64,000 nt of DNA from Staphylococcus lugdunensis. GTDB lineage: Bacteria; Bacillota; Bacilli; Staphylococcales; Staphylococcaceae. Below are positions 32,914 to 41,576 of the stretch, piece by piece. How positions within the stretch are numbered: position 1 is the stretch's first letter; each line of letters starts with the position of its first letter. The position numbers were made by a program, and so were the translations under genes. The notes beneath the pieces are model-generated. The model was not told the DNA's origin. It made no database searches and worked only from the letters and a program-made list of their open reading frames with translations. The stretch lies in the NCBI RefSeq assembly GCF_002901705.1, contig NZ_PPPV01000012.1, positions 589,451-653,450 of the forward strand, given 5' to 3'.

Positions 32914-33264
32914 TTAACGAATTTCTTGGATTCTAGCAGCTTTACCACGTAAATTACGTAAGTAGTATAATTTAGCACGACGAACTTTACCACGACGTTT
33001 AACTTCGATTTTTTCGATTTTTGGCGTGTGTAATGGGAAAGTACGTTCCACACCAACACCTGAAGAAATTTTACGAACTGTAAATGTTTCAGAAATTCCT
33101 CCACCACGGCGTTTAATTACAACACCTTCGAAAACTTGGATACGTTCACGTGAACCTTCAATAATACGTACGTGTACACGTAAAGTGTCACCTGTACGGA
33201 ATGAAGGTAAATCTGTACGTAATTGTGATTTTGTTACTGCTTCAATTAACTTATGATTACTCAT
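32914..33264 (-). CDS. rplS: Large ribosomal subunit protein L19
   Basis: This 116-residue 50S protein sits at the subunit interface. It has the typical [34 protein letters not shown] and [20 protein letters not shown] blocks, and the C-terminal basic [33 protein letters not shown] lies before the ATG. It is the last gene of the rpsP-rimM-trmD-rplS unit and has its own terminator. Confidence 0.98.
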   Translation of the reverse strand: MSNHKLIEAVTKSQLRTDLPSFRTGDTLRVHVRIIEGSRERIQVFEGVVIKRRGGGISETFTVRKISSGVGVERTFPLHTPKIEKIEVKRRGKVRRAKLYYLRNLRGKAARIQEIR

Positions 33265-33369
33265 TATAATTTCTCTCCTTCAACCTATGTTCTTGCCTAG
33301 ACAAAAGTATAGCAGCGGATCATAGTGATTTTTAGTGTCTTTTCACACTTAAACTATGTTAGCACATGG
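33265..33369 (-). promoter_or_regulatory. Possible structured leader of rplS
   Basis: The trmD-rplS gap can fold: CATAGT (33321-33326) pairs with ACTATG (33353-33358), enclosing a second stem AGTGT/ACACT. Leaders upstream of rplS are known in Firmicutes (the L19 leader family). I cannot confirm that this matches the family model. Confidence 0.35.
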
Positions 33370-34107
33370 TCAGCCTTTTTTCAATTGCTTTTTAAAGCTT
33401 TCTATTATTTCTTTATCTTGTTCACTTAGAGGATAAGCCATTAATAAATCCGGACGCTTAAGATATGTGCGTATAAGTTTTTGTTTGTGTCTCCATTTTT
33501 CAATGTGTGCATGATTTCCTGATAATAATACGTCGGGTACAGTCATACCTTGAAATTCTCTTGGACGCGTGTATTGTGGGAATTCTAGTAAGCCATCTGA
33601 AAACGAGTCGTCTTGATGAGATTGTTGGTTACCAAGGACACCAGGAATTAAGCGCACAATAGCGTCCGTCATAGTCATAGCTGGTAGCTCACCACCTGTT
33701 AAGACATAATCACCCATAGAAATTTCATCTGTAACAAGATGTTCTCGAATACGTTCATCATATCCTTCGTAATGACCACAAATAAAGACAATATGCTCAG
33801 TCGAGCTTAGTTCTTGCGCAATCTTTTGTGTAAATGGACGCCCTTGAGGACACATCAGGATAACACGTGTCTCATCATTATGCTGAATATCTTTCATTGC
33901 ATTGAACACAGGTTCTGGCTTCAGCACCATACCTTGCCCACCACCAAAAGGGTAGTCATCAACTTGATTATGTTTATTGACTGCATAATCTCTAAAATTA
34001 ATTGTATTCACATTGATGATTCCTTTATCCTGTGCACGTTTTAAAATCGAATGGTTAAGCACGCCTTCAAACATTTCGGGGAATAACGTTAAATAATCAA
34101 TTTTCAT
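33370..34107 (-). CDS. trmD: tRNA (guanine-37-N1)-methyltransferase
   Basis: This 245-residue SPOUT-fold dimer methylates G37 next to the anticodon, preventing frameshifts. It has [16 protein letters not shown] at about 51-66, [12 protein letters not shown] at about 109-120, and the knot with [14 protein letters not shown] at about 131-144. The ATG shares one base with the rimM stop codon (TAATG), pointing to coupled translation. Confidence 0.97.
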   Translation of the reverse strand: MKIDYLTLFPEMFEGVLNHSILKRAQDKGIINVNTINFRDYAVNKHNQVDDYPFGGGQGMVLKPEPVFNAMKDIQHNDETRVILMCPQGRPFTQKIAQELSSTEHIVFICGHYEGYDERIREHLVTDEISMGDYVLTGGELPAMTMTDAIVRLIPGVLGNQQSHQDDSFSDGLLEFPQYTRPREFQGMTVPDVLLSGNHAHIEKWRHKQKLIRTYLKRPDLLMAYPLSEQDKEIIESFKKQLKKG

Positions 34108-34607
34108 TAATCTAACAACCCTTCTAACGGTGTGATCATAATCGTTTTATTTTCAATATCAACATCTTTAACTACATCAGCAATATAAGGAATCATATAT
34201 TCCTTATCGCCTTTTACTACCCAGACATCATTCGCACCGGTTTCAATAATATTTGTGACACGCCCAATAGGTATTTCTCCATTAAAAACCGTACATCCTA
34301 TGATGTCAGAATAATAAAATTCATGCTCTGCTAATTCAATGCCTTCATGGTCTCGCTCTTGATACAAATAGTCCCCTTTATATAATTCAACATCATTGAT
34401 ATTATCAAATCCTTCAAACTTTAGCATGTGGAAGCCTTTATGAATACGATATGATGTCACTGTTAACTCAACATTGTCGTTATTGTGCTTTAAGGTTAAT
34501 ACTTCTCCTGGTTGAAAACGCGTATCTGTAAAATCAGAATGAGATTTTACTTTTACTTCGCCCTTAATACCATGCGTATTTACAATCTGTCCAACTTCAA
34601 CTTGCAT
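34107..34607 (-). CDS. rimM: Ribosome maturation factor RimM
   Basis: This 166-residue protein assists assembly of the 30S head domain around S19. It has the N-terminal [17 protein letters not shown] barrel domain, and the PRC-barrel domain from about residue 90 contains [12 protein letters not shown] and [17 protein letters not shown]. The start is the ATG of MQVEVGQ, with GAGGGAG nine bases upstream and a length equal to relatives; an ATG seven codons earlier lacks a site. Confidence 0.96.
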   Translation of the reverse strand: MQVEVGQIVNTHGIKGEVKVKSHSDFTDTRFQPGEVLTLKHNNDNVELTVTSYRIHKGFHMLKFEGFDNINDVELYKGDYLYQERDHEGIELAEHEFYYSDIIGCTVFNGEIPIGRVTNIIETGANDVWVVKGDKEYMIPYIADVVKDVDIENKTIMITPLEGLLD

Positions 34608-34674
34608 TATCTTCGCTCCCTCGGTCATTAAAGTTATGAACGCCGCTAACTATATACTTTTACCTTTTTAAAAT

Positions 34675-34704
34675 AGGCCGAGACAGTTATGTTTGTCCCG
34701 GCCT
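34675..34704 (-). terminator. Terminator/attenuator between rpsP and rimM
   Basis: AGGCCGGGACA pairs with TGTCTCGGCCT (one mismatch) over an eight-base loop, followed on the minus strand by ATTTT. It lies about 33 bases past rpsP. Its GGGAC-type stem resembles other dispersed staphylococcal hairpins. Confidence 0.7.
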
Positions 34705-34736
34705 TTATAAAATTCAGCAATTATAGTACAAGCTAA

Positions 34737-35012
34737 TTATTTAGCGTGTTTTTGTTCGTCAAATTTTTTCATAATACCTTCTTTTGATAAAATATTATGA
34801 ACTGTATCTGTTGGTTTTGCACCATCTTTTAACCATTTTAATGCTAATTCTTCATCGATTTTAACTTCTGGTGCATTAACATGTGCTGGATTGTAAGTAC
34901 CGATTTGTTCGATAATACGTCCATCACGTGGTGCACGTGCATCTGCTACTACGATACGATAAAATGGATTTCTTTTAGAACCTAAACGTGTTAAACGAAT
35001 TTTAACTGCCAT
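34737..35012 (-). CDS. rpsP: Small ribosomal subunit protein S16
   Basis: This 91-residue 30S assembly protein is recognised by [37 protein letters not shown] and the ending SKEGIMKKF. An AAAGGAGCG site is present. In S. aureus it directly follows ffh; here the vra-like cluster lies between, leaving rpsP with a 214-base upstream gap that should contain its promoter. Confidence 0.98.
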   Translation of the reverse strand: MAVKIRLTRLGSKRNPFYRIVVADARAPRDGRIIEQIGTYNPAHVNAPEVKIDEELALKWLKDGAKPTDTVHNILSKEGIMKKFDEQKHAK

Positions 35013-35226
35013 TGATAAAACGCTCCTTTAAATTTCAATATTTATTTTCTACAAGAATAAATATTAACAGGTCTATTATACTTTGTAAAGAGTTTTTTCT
35101 TTACCAATTTTAACTCTGTAAATGTATCTCACTTTTTTGACCAATGTGCTATTAAAAGTGTTGTTATCATAAAGCTTAAATCATCTGTTAAATTTGAAGA
35201 TAATATTATCTCAATGCCATCGCTTA

Positions 35227-35487
35227 TTAAAGTCTATTATAAATGATTAATTTTAGTTCGTGTTGCTGATTGAATACTTTTACCGATTGCTGCTCTTTTT
35301 GTATATATAATTTTTCATTAATCTGAATAGGTCGTTGATATTTTACTTTGAAGGAAGACCATGTCAGTTGATAATTTTGAAAAATATATTCACAAACAAG
35401 TTGTCCTGGCACAATATGTGAGTGTAATGGATTTTTATCATGAACAAGCCTTAAATATGTGTGTACCATCTTTGAATCAAACTGCAC
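35227..35487 (-). CDS. Small hotdog-fold (MaoC-like) protein
   Basis: About 86 residues. The stretch LRLVHDKNPLHSHIVPGQLV resembles the hydratase motif of MaoC-type hotdog proteins (D-x-NP-[IL]-H), and the later FKVKYQRPIQINEKLYI resembles the hotdog's final strands. I start at GTG (VQFDSKMV), with AAGGTGG a few bases upstream; a longer frame begins at 35529 and an ATG lies at 35469. It overlaps the vraC-like gene by 11 bases, so it is translated last in the vraA-vraB-vraC run. It is shorter than typical MaoC domains, so it may pair with VraC. An acyl-CoA hydratase or thioesterase role is a guess from context. Confidence 0.6.
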   Translation of the reverse strand: MQFDSKMVHTYLRLVHDKNPLHSHIVPGQLVCEYIFQNYQLTWSSFKVKYQRPIQINEKLYIQKEQQSVKVFNQQHELKLIIYNRL

Positions 35488-35851
35488 CGCTACCACCTTC
35501 TTTAATAAAGGTTTGCTCAATTTCAACACATACCTCTTCTTGTATAATAAGCTGTAAACAAAACTGATATTTTGTAATATTCTTGATTTGACGTTGTGAT
35601 ATACACGTTAAATGTGCATGGTATGACTGATCGACAATTAACTCTTTATTTTTAGCCACACGAGTTTCAGTTAATATGATTTTATCGTTAAGAAACTGGC
35701 TAAATAAATCAAAATGAGTCCATAGTTGTGCACACATCAATACAGGTACTTTGCCGGTATATTGTTGTTGGAATAAAGCGCAATATGCACGTACATCCGC
35801 TTCAATAAATTGAATGGTTTTAAAAGTGTTCTCGTTGTAAGAGGGCCGCAT
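35477..35851 (-). CDS. vraC: VraC-like protein
   Basis: A 124-residue protein that matches my recollection of S. aureus VraC over its length: PVLMCAQLWTHFDLF corresponds to PPLMCASLWPKFDLF, and RQIKNITKY and TFIK near the end also agree. The fold is probably hotdog-like, but I see no clear catalytic residues. The start is the ATG of MRPSYNEN, preceded by GGAGGAATGGGTA; it overlaps the thiolase end by 32 bases. S. aureus vraC was named for raised expression in vancomycin-resistant strains. Function is unknown. Confidence 0.75.
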   Translation of the reverse strand: MRPSYNENTFKTIQFIEADVRAYCALFQQQYTGKVPVLMCAQLWTHFDLFSQFLNDKIILTETRVAKNKELIVDQSYHAHLTCISQRQIKNITKYQFCLQLIIQEEVCVEIEQTFIKEGGSGAV

Positions 35852-36965
35852 TACCCATTCCTCCTCCAATGCCCATTGTAGCAATGCTCGTCATCTTATC
35901 TTCCATATTAAATAAGCGTGTTATTAGCGCTGCACCACTCGCTGCGTATGGATGACCAGTCGCTATCGCACCTCCCCAAATATTGAGTTTATCTATAGGT
36001 ATATGTAATTGTTGCTGACAAGCTAATACCTGTGAACTAAATGCCTCATTAATTTCAAATGTATCAATATCATTTATAGAAAAAGGCGTTTGTGTTAATA
36101 ATTGTTGGACAGCAGCAACTGGACCAATGCCTAGCATGGTTGGATCAACACCTTTTGTTACAGCTTGCTTAAAGACGAGTCCTTCGCTAAATCCAAATCG
36201 TTTTGCGAGTTGTTTCTCTAAGACCAATATCAAAGCTGCACCATCATTTTTCATACAACTATTTCCTACAGTTACCGTTCCTCCTGGCAAAAGTGGCTTA
36301 AATCGACTAAATTTAGCTGGTGTTAATCGTGGTTTTAAACTTTCATCTTGCGCAAAAGTTTGTCCTTTTGAGTGAATCGGAACAATCTCTTTCTTAATTT
36401 TACCGTTTTGATAAAAGGATGCAGTCTTCTGATGACTGCGAAAAGCAAATTCATCTTGTTCATCACGGCTTATATGATAATGTTGCGCTACATTTTCAGC
36501 CGCTTGAATCATTGAAACATCTTGATTATCAGGTGCAAAAGAAGCACGCTCATAAAATTGAGGTAAGTTAGTATCATAAACTGATTGAGGTCTTTTAATT
36601 TTCCATGGCGCACGACTTGTACTTTCAACGCCACCAGCTAGATATACTGACCCTGCACCACATTGAATCATCCGACATGCATAAATGACACTTTCCAACC
36701 CCGAACCACATTGGCGATCCAATGTTAAACCAGGTATGCCGTATTCTAAATTTGCCGTCAACAATGATTTACGTGCCACATTACCTCCATTCCCTACTGT
36801 ATTACCAATGATAACATCCTGAATATGACCACATATATTGGGATATTTATTCTGATAAAATTGAAATAGTGGAAGTAATAATTGTTCTGGTTCTAAATGT
36901 TTAAGTTGACCCGCATACTTACCAAATGCTGTGCGTTTGGCTGCAACAATAACGGCTTCTCTCAT
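35820..36965 (-). CDS. vraB: Acetyl-CoA C-acyltransferase (thiolase), VraB-like
   Basis: A 381-residue thiolase. The nucleophilic cysteine is in DRQCGSGLESVIYA at about residue 85. The catalytic histidines are in FEINEAFSS (NEAF at about 300) and GGAIATGHPYAASGA (about 333), and the final cysteine region is changed: MGIGGGMGNAALL has no cysteine where most thiolases have C-x-G. Such enzymes join or split acyl-CoA units. Its ATG overlaps the vraA stop codon (ATGA). The missing second cysteine should be checked, because it normally acts as the base. Confidence 0.85.
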   Translation of the reverse strand: MREAVIVAAKRTAFGKYAGQLKHLEPEQLLLPLFQFYQNKYPNICGHIQDVIIGNTVGNGGNVARKSLLTANLEYGIPGLTLDRQCGSGLESVIYACRMIQCGAGSVYLAGGVESTSRAPWKIKRPQSVYDTNLPQFYERASFAPDNQDVSMIQAAENVAQHYHISRDEQDEFAFRSHQKTASFYQNGKIKKEIVPIHSKGQTFAQDESLKPRLTPAKFSRFKPLLPGGTVTVGNSCMKNDGAALILVLEKQLAKRFGFSEGLVFKQAVTKGVDPTMLGIGPVAAVQQLLTQTPFSINDIDTFEINEAFSSQVLACQQQLHIPIDKLNIWGGAIATGHPYAASGAALITRLFNMEDKMTSIATMGIGGGMGNAALLQREHF

Positions 36966-38338
36966 GTAGATAATTCCCCTTTTATGTATTTTTCTTGCAT
37001 CATATGCCGTGCTATTTTACCGCTTTCTGTATAAGTCATTTCTTTAACACGTTGTACGATTGAAGGTATTTCATATCTTGTCACTTTTGAAATTAAATAC
37101 TGTCGAATATCTTGGTAAGTTAATGCAACCTCTCCCGTATAAAGCAAAACTGCTACTTCACCAAATTTAGCATGCGGTCTACCAATGATGATTGCTTCAT
37201 CTATATCCGGATGATTATGTAACAGCCGTTCAATACGTGCCGGATAAATATTGTTACCACCAATGATTAAACGTTCATTGTGCCGACTCATTAAATAGAG
37301 AAAGCCTTGTTTATCCACATAAGCAAAATCTCCCGTCTCTAGCCAATCAATATGATTGTAGTTTGTATGATCTATATAGCCACTGAAAGCCATTTTACTA
37401 TTAATGGATAACATACCAATGCCTTGTTTATCTACGTGTGTCAACTTTATATCAACACTTTCACATATCTTTCCAACCGAATCTAATGGCGCATGACGGT
37501 TATAGTTATAACTGATAAAACTTGCTTCAGAAGTACCAAAGAATTCTACAACATGAACCGATGGCATTATATCTTGAATACGACGATAAAGTGATGTAGA
37601 TAATTTTGCGCCACTGCTCAATATCGTGCCTATTGAAATATGCGACAAGTCATAAGTAAGGATTGTCGACAACATGGTAGGTACAACAAATAAGGCCATT
37701 GTTGCCTGATTTGTGGATTCAAGTGATTGAATTAATTGCTTAGCATCAAAATCATCTTGCCCGCTAAAAGTACGCCCACTATAAAGTGCATACATACATG
37801 TGTAAAGTGTTAATGAGTGCTCTATTGGCCCAGGTGCCACTAAAACATCATGATTTTGACTGATGAGTGTTTCGTTCATTTTATAAGACGCTATCCAAGA
37901 AGGTTCATTTCTGTAATAAGCTTTTGGTAACCCTGTTGTCCCTGAAGTAAAACCAATGTGCAATAACTGATTAGGCTGTTGTATTAACGTATCATCATCA
38001 TAGTATTCCGTTTTATGATAGCCTGAAGCATCAATAATCATATGAATATGACATTGAGTTGTTACATCAGCAACTATAGACTGATGCCATTGCGAATTCA
38101 TCATTACTGGAATACCTCCAAGTTGATGCACCATAAAATAATGTACTATTCTCACCATTGACGATGGGTGCATTAAGCCTACTCTTTTATTATGTATCGA
38201 GTAAGGCATCTCACCACATGCTTGTATTATTTTATGATTAAGTTCTTTATATGTTAAATGATTATTATTTATGATTAATGCACGATTATGAGGTTGTGTT
38301 TTACTATATTGCGTTATTTTTGTCATTGTTTCAATCAT
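36962..38338 (-). CDS. vraA: Acyl-CoA ligase, AMP-forming, VraA-like
   Basis: A 458-residue member of the ANL superfamily, activating a carboxylic acid with ATP and joining it to CoA. The P-loop-like HIGFTSGTTGLPKAYYR is at about 140-156. Next come VEFFGTSEASFISYN and the hinge aspartate WLETGDFAYVDKQG, then IGGNNIYPARIE. The C-terminal catalytic lysine is in YTESGKIAR. It matches S. aureus VraA in wording and in length when started at MIETMTK (GGTGATGA six bases upstream). The open frame extends 35 codons further up, without a good site. The substrate is unknown. Confidence 0.85.
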   Translation of the reverse strand: MIETMTKITQYSKTQPHNRALIINNNHLTYKELNHKIIQACGEMPYSIHNKRVGLMHPSSMVRIVHYFMVHQLGGIPVMMNSQWHQSIVADVTTQCHIHMIIDASGYHKTEYYDDDTLIQQPNQLLHIGFTSGTTGLPKAYYRNEPSWIASYKMNETLISQNHDVLVAPGPIEHSLTLYTCMYALYSGRTFSGQDDFDAKQLIQSLESTNQATMALFVVPTMLSTILTYDLSHISIGTILSSGAKLSTSLYRRIQDIMPSVHVVEFFGTSEASFISYNYNRHAPLDSVGKICESVDIKLTHVDKQGIGMLSINSKMAFSGYIDHTNYNHIDWLETGDFAYVDKQGFLYLMSRHNERLIIGGNNIYPARIERLLHNHPDIDEAIIIGRPHAKFGEVAVLLYTGEVALTYQDIRQYLISKVTRYEIPSIVQRVKEMTYTESGKIARHMMQEKYIKGELST

Positions 38339-38642
38339 TATCATCACCATATTGTTAACTATAAATAATTTCGTGTTTACAATTATACATGATGCTATTA
38401 CTTTTTGGCTAAAAAAACATACTAAGATTACAAATGGGGACATAATTCCAAAATAAGCGCATAAAATGATTTGAAATTAAAAATCGTCTTTATGCTCCTA
38501 TGATAGTAGTTAAAAGCACTGAACATTGTTTTAATAGCGGTTAATATAAAAAAAGAAGCAGGCAATTTCTATTGAAAATTAATAGAAATTGCCTGCTTCA
38601 ACTTGTTAACAATTATTTATTTCCAGACTGATTTTAATGGGT
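38339..38642. other. Gap between ffh and the vra-like cluster
   Basis: Besides the strong ffh terminator, a TATAAT lies on the minus strand about 40 bases before the vraA ATG with no convincing -35 box. No other gene is visible. The cluster therefore seems to be transcribed separately from ffh. Confidence 0.5.
38555..38599 (-). terminator. Strong terminator of the smc-ftsY-ylxM-ffh unit
   Basis: A perfect 19-base stem from GAAGCAGGCAATTTCTATT has a seven-base loop. On the minus strand TTTTTTT follows. It starts about 44 bases past the ffh stop codon. Confidence 0.95.
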
Positions 38643-40010
38643 TTAAAATGGTAAATTCATACCTTTTAGCATATTTTGCATTTGACTACGTTTACCCTTT
38701 TTACCCTTGCCACCACCAGTAAATTGTTTCATCATTTTCTTCATATCATTAAATTGTTTCATTAAACGATTGACCTCTTGTAATGAACGTCCAGAACCTT
38801 TAGCAATTCGCTTTTTACGTGATACGTTTAACGTTGCAGGATTTGCTCTTTCCATTGGCGTCATGGATTGAATAATTGCTTTAATATGGTCAATTTGCTT
38901 ATCGTCCATATTTAACTTATTCATACCTTTCATCTTGTTCATACCAGGAATCATTTTCATAATATCATCTAGCGGTCCTAAGTTTTTTACCTGATCTAAT
39001 TGGTCTAAGAAATCCTCTAACGTAAATGAGGAATCACGCATTTTTTTCTCTAAATCTTTCGCTTTTTCTTGATCAACATCTTGCTGCGCTTTTTCTATTA
39101 AACTTAGAACATCACCCATACCTAAAATACGTGAAGCCATACGTTCAGGATGGAACAGCTCTAGTCCATCCATTTTTTCACTCATACCGACAAATTTAAT
39201 TGGTTTTTGTGTCACTGAACGAATAGATAACGCTGCACCACCGCGTGTGTCCCCATCTAACTTTGTTAATGTCACACCAGTTACATCTAGCTGTTCATCA
39301 AATGATTGTGCTACATTAACTGCATCTTGACCTGTCATTGCATCGACAACTAACATGACTTCATCTGGTTTAGAAATCGCTTTAACTTCTTGTAATTCAT
39401 TCATTAATGCTTCATCGATATGCAAACGACCAGCTGTATCGATAATGACAAAATCTAAATGTTCCTCTTTGGCATGTTTTAAAGCATTTTCAACAATTTG
39501 TTGTGGCTTAACTTGATCACCTTCACTGTATACTGGAACATCTAGTTGTTTACCCACTGTTTGTAACTGATCTATAGCAGCTGGACGATAAATGTCTCCT
39601 GCTACAAGCATTGGCTTTTTATTGTATTTTTTACGCATTAAAAGGGCTAATTTACCAGCAGTAGTTGTTTTACCTGCACCTTGTAAACCTACCATCATCA
39701 CTACAGTTGGTGGTTTGTTTGCCATTTTAATCGTCGTATTTTCACCACCCATGAGCTGTGTTAACTCATCTTGGACTATTTTTATTACCTGTTGACCAGG
39801 CGTTAATGACTGCATGACATCTGAGCCTAATGCGCGTTCTGACACAGTATTAATAAATTGTTTTACAACCTTAAAGTTAACATCTGCTTCTAACAATGCG
39901 AGTCGTACTTCACGCATCATTGTTTTAATATCAGCTTCTGTTACTTTTCCTTTACCACGCATTTTTTGCATCGTGGCTTGCAATCGCTCGGACAATCCTT
40001 CGAATGCCAT
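38643..40010 (-). CDS. ffh: Signal recognition particle protein Ffh
   Basis: This 455-residue GTPase binds 4.5S-type RNA and signal peptides to direct nascent membrane proteins to FtsY. The N domain covers about 1-90. The G domain has GLQGAGKTTTAGKL (about 105-118), DTAGR and TKLDGDTRGGAAL. The methionine-rich M domain with GSGRSLQEVNRLMKQF near 415 ends in LKGMNLPF. It lies in ftsY-ylxM-ffh order, 17 bases after ylxM. Confidence 0.98.
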   Translation of the reverse strand: MAFEGLSERLQATMQKMRGKGKVTEADIKTMMREVRLALLEADVNFKVVKQFINTVSERALGSDVMQSLTPGQQVIKIVQDELTQLMGGENTTIKMANKPPTVVMMVGLQGAGKTTTAGKLALLMRKKYNKKPMLVAGDIYRPAAIDQLQTVGKQLDVPVYSEGDQVKPQQIVENALKHAKEEHLDFVIIDTAGRLHIDEALMNELQEVKAISKPDEVMLVVDAMTGQDAVNVAQSFDEQLDVTGVTLTKLDGDTRGGAALSIRSVTQKPIKFVGMSEKMDGLELFHPERMASRILGMGDVLSLIEKAQQDVDQEKAKDLEKKMRDSSFTLEDFLDQLDQVKNLGPLDDIMKMIPGMNKMKGMNKLNMDDKQIDHIKAIIQSMTPMERANPATLNVSRKKRIAKGSGRSLQEVNRLMKQFNDMKKMMKQFTGGGKGKKGKRSQMQNMLKGMNLPF

Positions 40011-40027
40011 GATATTGCCCTCCTTAT

Positions 40028-40360
40028 TTATTCTAGTTCTTCTAATTGTTCAATATAGTCTTTTACTTTATCTGGTTGATGTATGACTTGCTTCATTTGA
40101 TAGTATAGTTGACGTCGTTGTTCAAATTTTTCATATAGTTTAAGCTTCTGCTCATAATCTTCTACTAGATCACCAGTTCTTCTTATATTATCATAAACTG
40201 CTTGCCTGCTCACTTCAAATGTATCCGCAATTTCGCTTAATGAAAAATCTTGTAAATAGAAGAGTTCCAAGTAATTGCGTTGTTTTTTGGTTAATAATGC
40301 TTGATAGAAATCAAATAAATAATTCATGCGTAACGTTTTGACTAAATCATAATCACTCAT
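40028..40360 (-). CDS. ylxM: YlxM-family helix-turn-helix protein
   Basis: A 110-residue sigma-region-4-like helix-turn-helix protein: [18 protein letters not shown] then [22 protein letters not shown]. It is encoded next to ffh in Firmicutes and Mycoplasma, and in streptococci the homologue stimulates SRP function. The start is the ATG of MSDYDLVK, with GAGGGA upstream and the standard length; it overlaps the ftsY end by eight bases. A longer frame reaching upstream lies within ftsY and is not likely to be used. Confidence 0.93.
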   Translation of the reverse strand: MSDYDLVKTLRMNYLFDFYQALLTKKQRNYLELFYLQDFSLSEIADTFEVSRQAVYDNIRRTGDLVEDYEQKLKLYEKFEQRRQLYYQMKQVIHQPDKVKDYIEQLEELE

Positions 40361-41576
40361 GGTTATTTCCCTCATTAGCTGCTGTTTCTTGTTGTTGCTC
40401 AGGTATTTCTTCATTTTGTTCAATCATATCGGCAAATAAACCATATACATAGCTTTCAGGATTGAAAGGTTGTAAATCGTCAAGTTGTTCACCTAGACCC
40501 ACGTATTTCACTGGAATATGCAATTCATTTCTAATGGCTAAGACGATACCACCTTTAGCAGTACCATCAAGTTTCGTAAGCACAATACCTGATACATTTG
40601 TAACTTCTTTGAATGAACGGGCTTGTGATAACGCATTTTGTCCTGTCGTAGCATCCAGACATAGTAATGCTTCATGCGGTGCACCTGGCACAGCTCTACC
40701 AATAACACGTTTCATTTTATCTAATTCTTGCATCAAGTTCGCTTTGTTTTGTAAACGTCCAGCCGTATCACAAATTAAAATATCCACACCTTTATTTTTC
40801 GCTGCATTAATAGCATCATACATGACAGCTGCAGGGTCTGAACCTTCACTTTGGCTTACAACATCAACGCCAACACGTTCTCCCCATACTTTAAGTTGTT
40901 GAATAGCGCCGGCTCTAAATGTATCTCCAGCAGCGAGCATTACTTTTTTGCCTTCCATTTTATAACGATATGCTAATTTACCAATAGTTGTTGTTTTACC
41001 CACACCATTAACACCAACCATTAAAATAACATTCAAGCGACCATCTTCGAGATTCATCACTTCTGATTGGTCATCCTCTTGATGATAAATTTCGACAATT
41101 TTTTCAACAATTACTTCTCTTAAATCAGCTGTGTCTTGAATATTACGTCGTTGTGCTTCCGTACGCAATTCATCAGTTAACTGCATTACCGTATTGAAAC
41201 CAACGTCAGCAGTGATTAGCATTTCTTCTAAAGCTTCAAAGAAATCTTCATCTACTTTACGATAGCGTGCTATAAGATTATTTAATTGTTCTTGGAAATT
41301 TTGTCGTGACTTTTCAAGACCAGCTTTAAATTTAGCACCAATTTTTTGTGCCTCAATTTCTTCAAAGTCTTCAATTGATATTAAGCCATCTTCATCAAAA
41401 TCAGCTTCGCTCAATTTTCTCGGTTTCTTTTTAGCTGGTTCTGAATCAGCTGGACTATCGGCCGATGTATCTGATGAGAGTTGTTGTTCCTCATCACTTA
41501 TATCTGTTAAATCTCTTTCTTTATCATCATTAGGCTTACTAGAAAACTTATCTTTTAATTTTTTAAAAAAACTCAT
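40353..41576 (-). CDS. ftsY: Signal recognition particle receptor FtsY
   Basis: This 407-residue GTPase is the membrane-side partner of Ffh. An acidic, low-complexity A region covers about 1-90 (many D, E and S). The NG domain has [14 protein letters not shown] near 192-205, then [13 protein letters not shown] and [12 protein letters not shown]. Its ATG overlaps the smc stop codon by four bases, so translation is coupled. It ends inside the start region of ylxM. Confidence 0.97.
   Translation of the reverse strand: MSFFKKLKDKFSSKPNDDKERDLTDISDEEQQLSSDTSADSPADSEPAKKKPRKLSEADFDEDGLISIEDFEEIEAQKIGAKFKAGLEKSRQNFQEQLNNLIARYRKVDEDFFEALEEMLITADVGFNTVMQLTDELRTEAQRRNIQDTADLREVIVEKIVEIYHQEDDQSEVMNLEDGRLNVILMVGVNGVGKTTTIGKLAYRYKMEGKKVMLAAGDTFRAGAIQQLKVWGERVGVDVVSQSEGSDPAAVMYDAINAAKNKGVDILICDTAGRLQNKANLMQELDKMKRVIGRAVPGAPHEALLCLDATTGQNALSQARSFKEVTNVSGIVLTKLDGTAKGGIVLAIRNELHIPVKYVGLGEQLDDLQPFNPESYVYGLFADMIEQNEEIPEQQQETAANEGNNHE

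Noticed and set aside
32805-33107. 100-residue frame overlapping rplS
   Set aside because: It is a shadow of rplS and runs into the rplS terminator.
35227-35884. The two small frames after the thiolase as one frameshifted gene
   Set aside because: The 124-residue frame matches VraC to its end, and the next frame has its own start signal and a hotdog-type motif. Overlapping separate genes fit better than a frameshift.
36962-38443. A 493-residue start for the acyl-CoA ligase
   Set aside because: The extra 35 residues are hydrophobic, lack a ribosome binding site and are absent from relatives; the 458-residue start fits the family.
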